Origin: Larus michahellis
Taxonomy: Eukaryota; Chordata; Aves; Charadriiformes; Laridae
DNA length: 64,000 bases
NCBI RefSeq assembly: GCF_964199755.1
Contig: NC_133897.1
Location: 167,536,678 to 167,600,677, forward strand
Direction: 5' to 3'
Positions 47,518-59,900 of this stretch are shown piece by piece. Every line of letters begins with the position of its first letter. Positions within the stretch are counted from its first letter, which is position 1. The notes beneath the pieces were generated by a model. It saw only the letters and a list, made by a program, of their open reading frames with translations. It did not search any database and was not told the origin of the DNA. A program made the position numbers and the translations under genes.

Positions 47518-48779
47518 AAGTGAAGTACAAGGCTACATATCAGAAAGTTTCTGGCACAGGGGGTCAACGTGGGGACAGAGATAGAACCAGGAACAGTCTC
47601 ACTGGGGGAAATAAGTGTCATATGGACAGGGTATTTTTCCAGCAGGAGATCACAGTGGCTATCCGTCCCTCTTTCATGACAATGGAAAGGCTGTCAAAGC
47701 AGTTTTCCCAAATCTCTGCATTTGCACGGTGCAACATGTGTGTGGTAGGGAGAGGTGTCCACAGCTCTGGCTCAAAAAAGCAGCATCTTCTAAAAGCTGT
47801 GATTTTGACCTGCCCACAAGGCAGCCAGAACAGTCATCCCAACTTCACTCCTCCTTCCACTTCATTCACTCCCCATAGCAGAGCTGTCTATGGAGCTCCA
47901 ACTCTTAGATCTGAATTGAGCCAGAAGGACAGGTTTAATTTCTTTCTCTTCAATGAGGGAAAGTCTAAGCTTCCAACTTCTTCCATATGACTTGTTAAGT
48001 CTTCCTTCTGACGACTTTGCTCATAGACTTTCAGTTATGATATTTCACCATCTGAATAAGCCAACTTCCCAGCAAGACAGTTCCCAAAGTTCTAATTTAA
48101 CCACGATGTAGCACTTCCTTCAAGGCTTGTTCTTTTTCAGATCCTTCACTTCATCGTTTCCACTAGCACTGCTAACATTTGCAAAGTGGTAGCGTAGCTC
48201 ATCTTTCAGTAAGAATTTTGTACCCGGCTGAAGCTTGAATATTTCCAGCAAGGCAGAGTGGGTTGTCAAATACCGCAGTTCCTGTGTTGGGATCATTTCT
48301 TCCTGTCTGAGGAAAGCTGGTGAGAAACAGAACTGCTTTGGTTTCTGCAGCCACATTTCTTGACAAGAAGAAAGCTGGTGAAGCAAAAATGGATATCTAG
48401 AAGGGCAGAGCCAAGTCACAGATGAGCCAGGCTTCCACACAAGCTGACCTGTCAGGTCTCCCTTACCAAGGGAGAAACGCGCAGATGGCTCCTTGTCATT
48501 CGCTCGGAGACAACAGGGCTTGGATGATGTGGGCTCTATGAAGTGATAGCTTAGCCAAGCCTCTGAGAAAACATGTTTGGAGAGGTGTTACCAGTGAAAA
48601 TGTGGCTGTAAGAATTATTCCTATCTTGTGTATTTATCCACACAGACATTCTCAATTGAAGATCTTTGATAATTGTTGACCTGATTGGTCTCTTCTAGTT
48701 GATGTTTGGGCCAGGTGTTTGTTTAAACATAGGCTTAAGCATTGGTGATAGATCCAGAGACAGCTATTGAATAAGCAGG
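47518..48779. other. No gene seen
   Basis: Frames at 47520-47990 and 48120-48440 show no recognisable motif. No clear repeat was found. Confidence 0.45.
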
Positions 48780-48940
48780 TCTAGATGTTCCTTCCAACTT
48801 CTTGAATATGGCACAAGGGGAATGGACTGCAGCCATATTATATGAACTCCTGTGGAGCATCTCCCTGTGCCATTTTCAGAGAGAGAGAACTGGACTAGAT
48901 GGACCATTGATCTGACCTAGGAGGGTGCATTTTATTTTTC
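48780..48940 (+). mobile_element. Old CR1 3' end fragment
   Basis: The words AACTGGACTAGATGGACC and ATTGATCTGACCTAGG match the 3' end of an ancient CR1 subfamily shared widely among reptiles and birds. It is strongly diverged and lacks clear terminal repeats. Confidence 0.55.
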
Positions 48941-49436
48941 TGGATGCCTGGTGTTTTTCAAGAAGCCCAAGAGCATTCAAGCCATCATCACAGGGCAGAA
49001 AGATGTGAGATGGGTCATGAAGAAAATCTACAGTCCTCTGGAGTAGGAGCTATGGGACAGCTGGTATAGCCTAAGGTATCACAAATAGTACTGAATGTGT
49101 ATATTTAGGCAACCTGAATGGAGTTCTTGTGGTGGGACTGTATTTGAGATGAAAGGAATGGTTCAATTACCTGCAGGACAATAGGCAGGTCAAACTGCAC
49201 CCCAATCCCAAAGATTTAGGGGTTTTCCTACCCTGGGTGTCACTAGTCCCTGGCTGCTTTATTTGTACGGGCTTTGCTTCTGCACAGCAGACTAAGAAGG
49301 GAGCCTGGGACAGTAGTGAACTCAGGGGAAAAAAATACAATGTCAAGAAGAAAATCACAGAATATTCTCTCTGCTGTATTCTCCCAGTTCCTAGCAATCT
49401 GTAGATTAAAGACTTCTCAAACTGGGGAAGAAGAAA

Positions 49437-49697
49437 GGTTTTAGGTTTCAAACTGAAAGAGGGTAGATTTAGATTGGATATCAGGAAGAAATTCTTTACT
49501 ATGAGGGTAGTGAGGCACTGGAACAGGTTGCCTAGGGACGTTGTGGCTGCCCCATGCCTGGAGGTGTTCAGGGCCAGGCTGGACGGGGCTTTGAGCAGCC
49601 TGGTCTAGTGGAGAGGTGTCCCTGTCCATGGCAGGGGGGTTGGAACTAGATGGTCTTTAAGGTCTGACCTGAACCATTCTATGATTCTATGATTCTA
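49437..49697 (+). mobile_element. CR1 LINE 3' fragment
   Basis: Plus-strand CR1 tail starting in the [14 protein letters not shown] region and ending at ATTCTATGATTCTATGATTC near 49697, with the consensus words in order. It is one of four CR1-derived pieces within about 1.2 kb around the tRNA gene. Confidence 0.88.
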
Positions 49698-49814
49698 ACC
49701 TGTGTGTAATGCTTTCCGATGAAACTCACTTTCTGTGTTTCTCTCATTGCTTCCAAACCGCATTGTAGTTCAGCCATGTACAAAGTCCCATGAAACATCT
49801 AGAGAAGATTCAGC

Positions 49815-49912
49815 ATGATCTTGATGATGTATATAAGTATCTGAAAGGAAGGTGTAAAGAAGATGGAGTCAGGCTCTTTTCAGGGGTCCCCAGGGACAGG
49901 ACAAGAGTCAAG
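49815..49912 (+). mobile_element. CR1 internal fragment
   Basis: A roughly 100-bp piece reading TATAAGTATCTGAAAGGAAG, then AGATGGAGTCAGGCTCTTTT, then CAGGGACAGGACAAGAG. It corresponds to the coding region just before the CR1 tail. Both ends are lost, so it is a relic. Confidence 0.65.
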
Positions 49913-49996
49913 TGTCCCGAAAGCCAGAATGAACAGTAAAAGTCAGAAAGATAATTGTATTCCAACAGGTTTTGTGAAAACCAGGCCTACAGCAGA

Positions 49997-50069
49997 GCTG
50001 AAGTAGCTCAGCTGGGAGAGCGTTAGACTGAAGATCTAAAGGTCCCTGGTTCAAGCCCGGGCTTCAGCA
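49997..50069 (+). tRNA. tRNA-Phe (anticodon GAA)
   Basis: A 73-base sequence that folds as a complete cloverleaf. The acceptor stem is GCTGAAG/CTTCAGC, the D stem GCTC/GAGC, and the anticodon stem TTAGA/TCTAA around loop CTGAAGA, with GAA at 50030-50032. The T stem CCTGG/CCGGG has one G-U pair, and the discriminator base is A. The internal promoter A box (TAGCTCAGCTGG) and B box (GGTTCAAGCCC) are present, and a Pol III terminator TTTT follows at 50073-50076. The genome does not encode a CCA tail here, which argues against a reverse-transcribed tRNA copy. Two acceptor pairs differ from the usual vertebrate tRNA-Phe, but both remain paired. No intron. Confidence 0.95.
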
Positions 50070-50072
50070 GTG

Positions 50073-50076
50073 TTTT
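50073..50076 (+). terminator. RNA polymerase III terminator
   Basis: TTTT beginning four bases past the last tRNA base, the usual distance for Pol III release. Confidence 0.8.
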
Positions 50077-50159
50077 CTTGTAGTTTTCTATGGCCAGTGC
50101 TGGGCTCCCCAGTACAAGAGAAACACATACATACAGAAGAGTCCAGCAAGGGGCCGTGA

Positions 50160-50597
50160 TGGTCATGATGATGATGAAGCAACTGGAGTATCTCTGTTAT
50201 GAGGAAAGGCTGAGAGTGCTGGGACTGGTCCGCCTGGAGAAGAGAAGGCTCACGAGGTGTCCTATCAATGTATACCAATACCTGAAGGAAGGGTGCAAAA
50301 AGCATGGAGGCAGTCAGTTTTCAGTTGTCTCCAGGGTCAGGACGATAGGCAATGGGCACAAACTGAAACACAGGAGGTTCCCTCTGAACATCAGGAAACA
50401 CTTTTTACTGTGAGGGTGACTGAACACTGGCATAGGTTGCACAGAGACGTTGTGGAGTCTCCATCCTTGCAGATATTCAAAAGCTGCCCAGATAAGGTCT
50501 TGGGCAACTGGCTCTGGGTGGCCCTGCTTGAGCAGTGGGTTGTACCAGATGACCTCCAGACCTCTCTTCCAACCTTGACCATTCTGAGTCTATGAAA
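50160..50597 (+). mobile_element. CR1 LINE 3' fragment
   Basis: Plus-strand CR1 tail. The frame starting at 50090 enters it with YLCYEERLRVLGLVRLEKRR and ends near the FPLNIRKHFLL tail word; a +1 frame carries on with VRVTEHWHRLHRDVVESPSL. The 3' end at about 50597 (GACCATTCTGAGTCTATG) is degraded. Moderately old and frameshifted. Confidence 0.85.
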
Positions 50598-51419
50598 CAG
50601 GGACATAGTTTTACAATTCAAGGGCCTCAGCAAAAATAGTGATATAAAGGGGTTTTTTGTTCCCTCAACCTTGAGCTGCCTGTTCCTAGTCCTGTGTCAT
50701 GGACTGGCCCCATAAAAAGGTACTAATGTTGACCCACTGGTGTATGGGACCATGCAGGAAATCAAAACTGTGATTTAGGAAAAGGAAAAATGCCCTATCA
50801 AAAAAGAACTGATTTTAGTCTGCATCACAACCGACACTGAAGCAAGTCCTCTCCCTAAAATTTGTCTTTTTCCAGGCTGAAGAGTTTCTGGTGTGTCTAC
50901 CTGTTGCTTATAGGGAAACAGCTCCAGATCTTTGATGAAGTTTTCTACTCTTTCCTGAACCTTTTATTCTCTTACACTGACCTTTATAAAATGATAATAT
51001 TCAATGTGTGGGCACCCCAAAGAGTTCTACAATGGAGTAGCTGTGTTTTGTGTTTTGCTCTCCATCCCTTTCTGACTAATTCCCGATCTGTGGAGTCATT
51101 CAGGCAAACAGCAGAGACAAGACCTGAATTGCCAATTGTCCAAAAAAAAGAAGTAAGAAGCAGTGAACATTTGACTATTGATTTCTCAAAAAACAACTCC
51201 AATAGTCATCTGTCTTCCCCTCCATAGCAGGGCAGAGACCTCTTCTTTCTGCCTTTCATTCTGATGGTGCTCTTTGATCTCTGGATGTAACCGTTATCAG
51301 ATCCTGCAGAACTTCCAGGACATGACTTCCCTATCAGGATTTGGATAATGACTTATGTGTAAGTCAATGACATCATCACCTTTTTAAGCCTTGAAGAGAT
51401 ACCACGGGGCCGCTGAGCA
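50598..51419. other. No gene seen
   Basis: Between two CR1 elements. The overlapping frames at 50862-51227 have no recognisable motif. Confidence 0.45.
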
Positions 51420-53150
51420 AATCACGGAATCACGGAATCATGGAATCTTCAGAGTTGGAAGGGACCTCTAGAGATCATCTAGTCCAACTCCCCTGCTAAA
51501 GCAGGATTGCCTACAGCACATCCCTCAGGGCTGCATCCAGGCGGGTCTTGAAAATCTCCAGAGAAGGGGACTCCACAACCTCCCTGGGCAGCCTGTTCCA
51601 GTGCTCTGTCACCCTCACCGTAAAGAAGTTTTTCCGTGTATTTGAACGGAACTTCCTGTGTTCTAGAGTGTGCCCATTGCCCCTTGTCCTGTCACTGGGA
51701 ACCATTGAAAAGAGCCTGGCTCCGTCCTCCTTAAACCCACCCTTTAGATACTTGTAAACATTAATCAGGTCCCCCCTCAACCTTCTCTTCTCCAGGCTAA
51801 AGACTCCCAGCTCTTTCAGCCTTTCCTCATACGGGAGATGCTCCAGTCCCATAATCATCTTGGTTGCCCTACGCTGGACTCGCTCCAGTAGTTTCCTGTC
51901 CCTCTTGAACTGGGGAGCCCAAAACTGGACACAGTACTCCAGTTGTGGCCTCACCAGTGCAGAGTAGAGGGGGAGAATGACCTCCCTCGACCTACTGGCC
52001 ACAGTCTTCCCTATGCAGCCCAGGATGCCATTGGCCTTCTTGGCGACAAGGGCACACTGCTGGCTCATGGATAATTTGCTGTCTACCAGGACCCCCAGGT
52101 CCTTCTCCTCAGAGCTGCTTCCCAGCATGTCTGCCCCTAACCTATACTGGTGTTTGGCATTCTTCCTTCCCAGGTGCAGGACCCTACACTTGCTTTTGTT
52201 GAACCTCATTAGGTTCTTCTCTGCCCAGCTCTCCAGCCTGTCCAGGTCACGCTGGATGGCAGCATGGCCCTCTGGAGTGTCGGCCACCCCTCCCAGCTTG
52301 GTAGCATCAGCAAACTTGCTGAGGATACACTCTGTCCCCTCATCTAGGTCATTAATGAATATATTGAACAAAATTGGTCCAAGTATTGACCCCTGGGGGA
52401 CACCACTGGTTACAGGCCTCCAACTGGACTCTGTGCTGCTGATCACAACCCTCTGAGTTCTGTCACTCAGCCAGCTCTCGATCCACCTCACTGTCACCTC
52501 ATCTAGCCCATACTTCCTCAGCTTCCTAATGAGGATGTTATGGGAGACAGTGTCAAAAGCCTTGCTAAGGTCAAGGTAGATGACATCTACGGCTCTCCCC
52601 TCATCCAGCCAACCCGTTATAACATCATAGAAAGCTATCAGATTGGTCAGGCATGATTTGCCCTTGGTAAATCCATGCTGACCACTTCCAATAACTTCCT
52701 GTTCCTCTACGTGTTTGGAGACGACATCCAGAATGAGTCGCTCCATTACCTTCCCAGGGACAGAGGTGAGACTAACCGGTCTGTAGTTCCCTGGATCCTC
52801 CTTCTTGCCTTTTTTGAAGATTGGAGTGATGTCAGCCTTCCTCCAGTCCTCAGGCACCTCTCCTGTTCCCCATGACTTTTCAAAGACGATGGAGAGCGGT
52901 CTAGCGATAACATCTGCCAGCTCTCTCAGCACTCGCGGGTGCATCCCGTCAGGGCCCATGGATTTATGAATGTCCATCTTGGCCAAGTGGTCTCTGACCC
53001 GGTCCTCCTCAACTAAGGGAAAGTCTTCCTCTCTCCCGACCTTCCCCCTTGCCTCCAGGGTATGGGATTCGTGAGGGACGGCTTTATCAGTGAAGACCGA
53101 AGAAAAGAAGGCATTCAGTAACTCTGCCTTCTCTGTGTCTTCCAAATACC
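51420..53150 (-). mobile_element. CR1 LINE, 5'-truncated, long open frame
   Basis: Antisense CR1 of about 1.7 kb. The 3' end at 51420 reads ATCACGGAATCACGGAATC, the terminal repeat. Coding starts in the reverse transcriptase N-terminal part and ends with the CR1 tail. Similarity stops at about 53150, the 5' truncation point. It belongs to a different CR1 subfamily from the 7-10 kb copy, judging by its tail words ([32 protein letters not shown]). Confidence 0.92.
51511..53145 (-). pseudogene. CR1 reverse transcriptase, catalytic aspartate lost
   Basis: An uninterrupted frame of 544 codons covering the reverse transcriptase and C-terminal domain of CR1 ORF2. The N-terminal linker includes [17 protein letters not shown] at about 60-76, then [10 protein letters not shown] at 191-200 and PQGSILGP at 250-257. 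The catalytic box reads FADA at 278-281, so the second aspartate of FADD is alanine. That residue binds catalytic metal in reverse transcriptases, so this copy should be inactive even though the frame is open. The endonuclease is missing by 5' truncation. Confidence 0.92.
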
Positions 53151-53204
53151 TCTATCAACAGTTACCACCCACTAGCAGGTAGGACCAGAACATCCATTGC
53201 CCTC

Positions 53205-53335
53205 CTGCATACTTCAGGAAACCCAAGCAACCTGATATAGTCGAAGATGTCTCTGCTGACTGCAGGGGGCGTTGGACTAAATGACCTTTAAAGGTCCCTT
53301 CCAACCCAAACTATTCTATGATTCTATGACTCTAT
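53205..53335 (+). mobile_element. CR1 3' end fragment
   Basis: Plus-strand CR1 tail: CAACCTGATATAGTCGAAGA, then GGTCCCTTCCAACCCAAAC, ending CTATGATTCTATGACTC. It lies close to the 5' end of the antisense CR1 at 51420-53150, in opposite orientation. Confidence 0.85.
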
Positions 53336-54334
53336 ATAACAGCCAGTCACCCATGACTGTCCTTTGCAGACTTGATGTACTCAGGCAGGATCCTCTGGCT
53401 CAAGGATGCACCAAGTAGAAAATGCCTTATCTTTGACCTTTTACTCCTACTGTCTGTCTGCATCTAAATTGGAAATGAGCTTCCTGGTCCCAAAACTGAG
53501 TGAGAGTAGGTCAGAACCCTCTGTATGGCCCATGTGCAGGATTAAATTATATCAAAATTGGTATATGCCTAGACCTCATTTTGTTATGAAAACAGACCTC
53601 AGGCAGTTGTGTATGTACATCCCAGGCATTGCCCTCAGGTTTAAGAACAGCTTACACACCGTGGCTATGCTGAACTGCTCTGACTTCATCTACCACATGG
53701 GAGAAATGCAGCCTTAGGCACTAAGGGCAGAAGCAAATCAGATAGCAGATGTGCAGATCGTGAGTCAGGGAGCAGTGGAATGGCACGGGCTTAGCTTTCA
53801 AGCAGTCCTGGTAAGTAATATTTTGACCTAGAGCTAGAGTCATGGTTTAACAAGTGCACTGGAAATCTAAATAAGGCCAGTGCTTGTGCTTGGGCACTGC
53901 CCAGTGCTCCTCCATGCTGCTTAAATCTGCCAACACGTGCCCTCCCAGGCAATGTCCAGACACAGTTCAGGGATAGCAGGGGGCAGGAACCATTCCTAAG
54001 GGGTGGTTTGAACATAATGAATCTACTTCTGTTGAGGCAGTGGGTGGAAAAGGTTTTAGCACCATGACAGATGTGCCCTACCAGATGGCATTAGTTCCAT
54101 CAAGCAGGACAGATCAGTTGTATTTTCTTCTGGCACTATAACTCTCCCTGTAGAGGACACTTGGTGTTTCCTACCACCTCTCACTTGGTGGCTGGCCACT
54201 GGCACCCTTACCTCAGGCATCCTAGAAAAGCCTGCCACAGTGAAGATAAGCATTTGGAGCAAAGCTTTGTTATGGGTTGTTGAACATATAAACCACAGCT
54301 AGCTGAGGAAATCCCTTGAACTTGAAACAGTCAT
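53336..54334. other. No gene seen
   Basis: The 103-codon plus-strand frame at 53406-53717 has no recognisable motif. Nothing else is supported. Confidence 0.45.
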
Positions 54335-54501
54335 TGTCCAGAAAAGTTGTGTCTATCCCATCCTTGGAAGTGTTCAAGGCCAGGTTGGATGGGGCTTTGA
54401 GCAACCTGGTCTAGTGGGAGGTGTCCCTGCCCATGGCAAGGGGGTTGGAACTAGATGATCTTTAAGGTCCCTTCCAACCCAAACCATTCTATGATTCTAT
54501 A
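54335..54501 (+). mobile_element. CR1 3' end fragment
   Basis: Plus-strand CR1 tail with GTTCAAGGCCAGGTTGGATG and a 3' end of CCATTCTATGATTCTAT near 54501. It closely resembles the 60.0 kb copy. Confidence 0.88.
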
Positions 54502-54764
54502 AAAGGTAAGAGAGATTTTTAGGGCTGGAAGTGTTTTGCGGGGGGAGATACCATGTGCATTTGCCCTGTTCTTACTCCTTCCCACGTACCTGTTCATGGA
54601 CAGTACTGGAGGATGTGTGGTCTAAGCCAGCACTGTTGTTCACATGGAGGTGCTACTGACTGGTGGGCTTGCTCACCTCTCACATGGCTGCAGTCTGGCA
54701 CAAGGAGGTAGCTGCAATCAAATTGTTTTGAAGCCTAATCCAGGCAAAGGAAAGACTCCCACTG

Positions 54765-55314
54765 ATCACAGAATCACAGAATGGTAGGGGTTGGAATGGA
54801 ACTTCAGAGATCATCTGGCCCAACACCCCTGCCAAAGCAAAGTCACCTAGAGTAGGTTGGGCAGGAACACATCCAACTGGGTTTGGAAGATCTCCAGAGA
54901 AGGAGACTCCACCACCTCCCTGGGCAGCCTGTTCCAGTGCTCTGCCACCCTCAAAGTAAAGAAGTCTTTCCTCATGCTGAGACAGAATTTCCTGTGCTCC
55001 AGTTTGTGCACCACTGAGAAGAGTCTGGCCCCATCCTCTTGACACCCGTCCCTTAGATATTTCTTAGCACTGGCAAGATCCCCTCTCAGTCTTCTCTTCT
55101 CCAGGCTGAACAGACCCAGGTCTCTCAGCCTTTCCACATCAGAGAGATGGTCCAGTCCCTCATCATCTTCATAGCCCTCCGCTGGACTCTCTCCAGTAGT
55201 TCCTTGTCTTTCTTGAACTGGGGAGCCCAGAACTGGACCCAGTGCTCCAGCTGTGGCCTCACCAGGGCAGAGTAAAGGGGGAGGATAACCTCCCTCGACC
55301 TGCTGGCCACGTTT
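54765..55314 (-). mobile_element. CR1 LINE 3' fragment, frameshifted
   Basis: Antisense CR1 tail. The 3' end near 54765 reads GATCACAGAATCACAGAATG. The frames 55310-55125 ([20 protein letters not shown]) and 55329-54847 ([18 protein letters not shown]) split the coding sequence by a frameshift near 55140-55160. Truncated at about 55314. Confidence 0.9.
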
Positions 55315-56516
55315 CTTTAATACATTCACGATCTTTTTAATGCACTGATGCTAGTAATAAGGCCCCATGCTGACATTACAGGACATAAAGAAATCCCCAG
55401 AGACCATAATGCTGCTAGAAGTGATGAGAGCAGCATACTTGTCTGCTCCTTCTCCCTAGGACCTCGTCTCATCCTGGCTGAAGCAGGTTTGACTCAAGCT
55501 TCAGTGTCAAAATTTGCCACATTTCCCTGTTTTTGTCTCAAAGAAGGGTTAAAAGCCACCCCTTGCTCTGTGGTTCTTGCTCACTGTGAGGCAGCGAGTA
55601 CAGGATGAATAACGGTGGTGGGCGGCAGGCAGAGTGGGGGTGGCTGCCCTGCCAGCACCTTCCCCCAGCCCACACACATACAGCTCCCTCCTCTCACTGC
55701 CGTTCAGGTCCCTTTGGCATCAGGGCCCCCACACTGATCAATCAGCACATGTTGGACTCCGATAACCACCTCTTCCCGAGCACAGCGCTGCTCCAGCCCT
55801 CAGCTCTCCCCCACAAAGACTCACAGTTCAATCTTCAGCTCTGATTTTCTGCTTTTCATAGTGATTTCGGCCTCTTTCTCTTAATGCTTTCAGTCCTGAT
55901 TAGCTGCTGCTGTCCTTCTCCCCCATCCTTGTGACACCTTTCTCCACCTTTCCCATGAAGAGCTGCTGGCACGGATCACTCCGCACGCATCCACTCTGAC
56001 CGCACAGCACCAGAGCTATATCTCAGCCTGCAGTGAAAGATCAGCCAGCTAAGTAAATGGGAAATCTTCAGCAGGAGATTAAAACCCTTTCCTCCAAGAA
56101 AAAAAAAAAAAAAAAATAATCAAACCCAGCTGAAAAAGGGTAAACAGGAAAAAGAATTCCACAAGGCATGTGGTCACTGTAGGAGCCTGACTAGGTCTGT
56201 TAGTACACCTGGGAAAGTTCCCACTGAAAATACTGAATACAGATCACACCCAGCATTACTGCATACGCAGTGCTTGCTTGGTTGTGTTTTATGGGGTCAG
56301 ACAGAAGACCCCCAGACCTCTGATTTGCAGTCACTGTGAATCACTGCTGCAGTGTCAATATAGCTGCTCTGATGAAAAGGGCATGGAGTAAGCCATGCAT
56401 TCTCCCAGCATCGCCTTCTCTATTTTGCTGATTGTTTTTGTGATGGTTGGCATTCCCATGCAGTGCTTCTGCTATTGCTTTCTTTTTAGGTTCTTGTAGG
56501 ACCCACTGTAATATAT
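55315..56516. other. No gene seen; poly-A run
   Basis: A run of about 19 A at 56099-56117. No exon-like frame. Confidence 0.45.
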
Positions 56517-56937
56517 CATACAATCATAGGATGGTTTGCGTTGGAAGGGACCTTAAAATCATTTAGTTCCAACCTCCCTGCCATGGGCAAGGACACCTCC
56601 CACTAGACCAGGTTGCTCAAAGACCCTTCCAGCCTGGCCTTGAACACCTCCAGGGATGGGACCTCCACAGCTTCTCTGGGCAACCTGTTCCAGTGCCTCA
56701 CCACCCTCATAGTGATAAATTTCTTCCTAATATCTAATCTAAATCTGCCATCTGCCAGTTTGAAGCCATTACCCCTCATCCCATCACTACATGCTCTTGT
56801 AAAAAGTCCCTCTCCAGCTTTCTTGTAGGCCCCCTTCAAATGCTGGAAGGCTGCTGTAAGGTCTCCCCAGAGCCTTCTCTTCTCCAGGCTGAACAACCCT
56901 AGCGCTCTCATCCTGTTGTCAGAGAGGTACTCCAGCC
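56517..56937 (-). mobile_element. CR1 LINE 3' fragment
   Basis: Antisense CR1 with its 3' end at about 56517 (ATACAATCATAGGATGG). The minus-strand frame 56911-56603 reads the CR1 tail cleanly ([40 protein letters not shown]). Truncated at about 56937. Confidence 0.9.
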
Positions 56938-59900
56938 CTAATTGGGCTAATTCGACTGTATGTCTGCTTTGTCCCTTACTCTGTCAATGACTAGCTTGAA
57001 GAGAAGACGATTCTTCTATTCATGCCTCAGTTTCACCCATCAGAAAATTGGACAAAGTACTCCAGAGTTGCCTTTGAAAATGCTCTGAGATCTGACAGAG
57101 AGAGCTAGCCGTGACAGAGATAGTGGCAGACAGCACACACAGACAATAAAAGACATTGCCAGCCCTGAAGATTAATTTTCTAAATTACATGGCAGCTACA
57201 AGATGAGGAAAAGAAAGGATTATTATTTGCGTACCATGGGAGCAATAATCCTGCGATTACTACTCCAGGCATAAAGACATTAAGGCTTGGTTTGTGCTGC
57301 AGTGCAGAGCTCTTGGAGGTGTAGCAGTGCTGTGCCATGAACAGACAGCTTGCGTGTGTTCATAAAAGTAACACACGCTTTTGCGCACCTGTGTAGAGTC
57401 CAGACTGCGATGAAGACCACCCACGCTTGCATTAAGAGCAGTCCTTGCATCAGTGGGTGTGCAGGAGCTGCCGTCCATACCCTCTGAGAACAGATTAGGT
57501 CTGTGCATGTTCAGCCCTGCCCTTTCTCAGCCCATCCAAGCTGCTGCGGTTGGCATCTAACATCTTGGCAGATGAAATATGAATCATGTTCTAAGGCACT
57601 GACTGTCCTCATTGACTTCTGAGGGAACCCAGGGTAATCAAGGTCTTTCCTGCATTAAATGCCTAAAGTTGAAGAGAAGTTCTGCCCCAAAGAGCCTCAG
57701 GCAGTTGCCCATGACCTGGGAGTCAGTCCTCGGCCACCCATAGGGGAGTCCAGCTGTTCCTAAGACCTCAGCTGAACAGTCAGCTTTTCCAAAAACTGAG
57801 TTTAGAGCTGCAAATCCAACCCTGCTTCTTTGTCCAGTGGGAGCTGCTTGGATTTTAAAAGGCACAGGGTCCTAGTTCTCCTGGTGAACATGATGTTGTG
57901 CATGACACATACAGTGTTGGTCTTTAGGCAGCAGAGATGAGGATCAGGGCAGTTCTTCCATTCAGGCCATCCAGCAAGCCCCTGGAAAATGTAGAGTTAG
58001 GATTTCTTCTCTTTGTCTATACAGCATCCTAAAATTGGGTTTGTGTTATGCCAAAAAAAAAAAGGAAAAAACCAAAATATTCTCTTTCAGATTTTCAGAT
58101 GCAGAAACTGTCCAAGACCTGCTCTGAACACTGAATGCTAAAGCTGGAGAATAACAAAATACTTTTTGGATCCATGTCAGTTCCTCAGAGATACTAAACT
58201 AAATAGACAGTCGAAATACCTTTGAAGGGTCTTGGCTTTAGTATCTATGTCTGATTAATTAATTGTAATTTAGACTGTTATTTGGGCTGTTAAGTATTTG
58301 GACTGTTAACTTTTAGGGCAACAGGCTATTCTTTATTTTTGGTTTGAATAGCGAAACCTAATTTTATTTGTGACTGCAGGGTGCTGGTGGAGGAAAAGGA
58401 AAGAACATGAAGCTCTGCTCATTGCAAGTGGAAGTAGGCTATTTAAATATGCAAATTGCATTCCAAAAAGCCCAGAGAAGGAGGATTGTGGAGCTCCTGC
58501 TGTTGCTTATGAGATACGGAGATTTTTTTCATTTCCTTGCCCAGGGTGGGAATCATTTCTAGGGCAAGAGTGAATACTCTTCTGACAGCCTTTGGGAGCA
58601 CACAGGAGGTGACAGACTGGGGAGAGTTCGGTAGTCCATGTAGAAGGGTGGGTGGATTTCAGTTTGGTTCCCAACAAGCATCTGCAGCACAGGAAACATC
58701 CTTGGCAAAGCTCTGCAAATTCAGGAGAATAGTTAATGTAAAAAGTACAAGATTCCAGTGCAGGTCTGATTTTAATTACTAGATAGCTTGTAATGCTTTA
58801 AACTACACTTAGATCGCCTTTTTAAGCTGCTTGTCTTGTGCCACATGGGTTGGAACCTTCTGCTTTGCTTCAGTCTGTGGAAATTCAACTATGTTCTATA
58901 ATCCCTCATTACAAGCAACTGGAAATGTCTAGAAGACAGCCTGTCCTGCTGAGTTTTTTTCAGGAAAAAAAAAAAAAAGCTCACAGCTGGAAGCTTAGCA
59001 AGTCCCAGCCAAGCAGAAACCAGATAAAATTAAAAAATGGACAGCAGAAACAAATGCAAAAGTGTCTTCCTTACGAGCAGGTTCACCAGCCATGATCAGA
59101 AGATGCTGGCCAGGTCTCTCATCCCCCAGGGATTTTGGTGGAGTCGATTCCAGGCCCAGGCTCCATTTCTTTCACCCTGCTGACACGGGGAAACTCCTCA
59201 AGTCAGTTTGAGTCAGTGTCTCTGCCTCCGATATTTTCATGCCAGCCTGGTTACGTGGGTGATTCTCTGCTCTAGTTTTCAAGCAGAAGTTCTCACAAAT
59301 TGACGGAGGAGGCTTTGGCACCTCCGCAGGAGGAGCGAGAGAGAGGGAGAGAGAGAGAAGTATATGGAGGAGGAGAAGAAATGAAATGGGCTTTTTGAAA
59401 ACCATAAAATTAGCATAGAAAACGGCGGCGGCTTTTCTTTACTCGGACTGAGTGAGAGGCAGTACAGTTGCTTGCTGATTTTAAAGCCACGCCATTAAAG
59501 ATCTTAGTGGTTGGCCACAGATGTGCAGGATTGCCTGTTGCTTGAGGGAAGCTAGTTTTGCAGTTGCAGCTCCAACCTGAAAGCTTGCAAAAGCAGAGTT
59601 CAGAGTTTACCTTGGCTACGGATTTGCCATACAAGCTGCCTCGTGCTGGAGCCAATAAGAAAAAATAAAAAAGCCTATATAAATAAAACCAGGACTAGAA
59701 GGCTTGCAAAGCCTCTAAGGATGTGGACTTTTTTCATCAAAAGCATTTTTAGGCCTTAAGGTCTCAGATCATCACCTCTAGTTTTAAACATTTAACTGAA
59801 GTTTCTAAGTTAAGAGCTCTGTTTTTTTTTTTCCCCGCAACCTCTTGGTATAATCAGTGGAGATAAAAATCATCTCCTTTGCAATTCCAGTACTTCCCTG

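Noticed and set aside
47520-47990. A 156-codon plus-strand ORF considered as a gene.
   Set aside because: It begins in the flank of a CR1 tail, overlaps another frame of similar quality and shows no motif or conserved composition.
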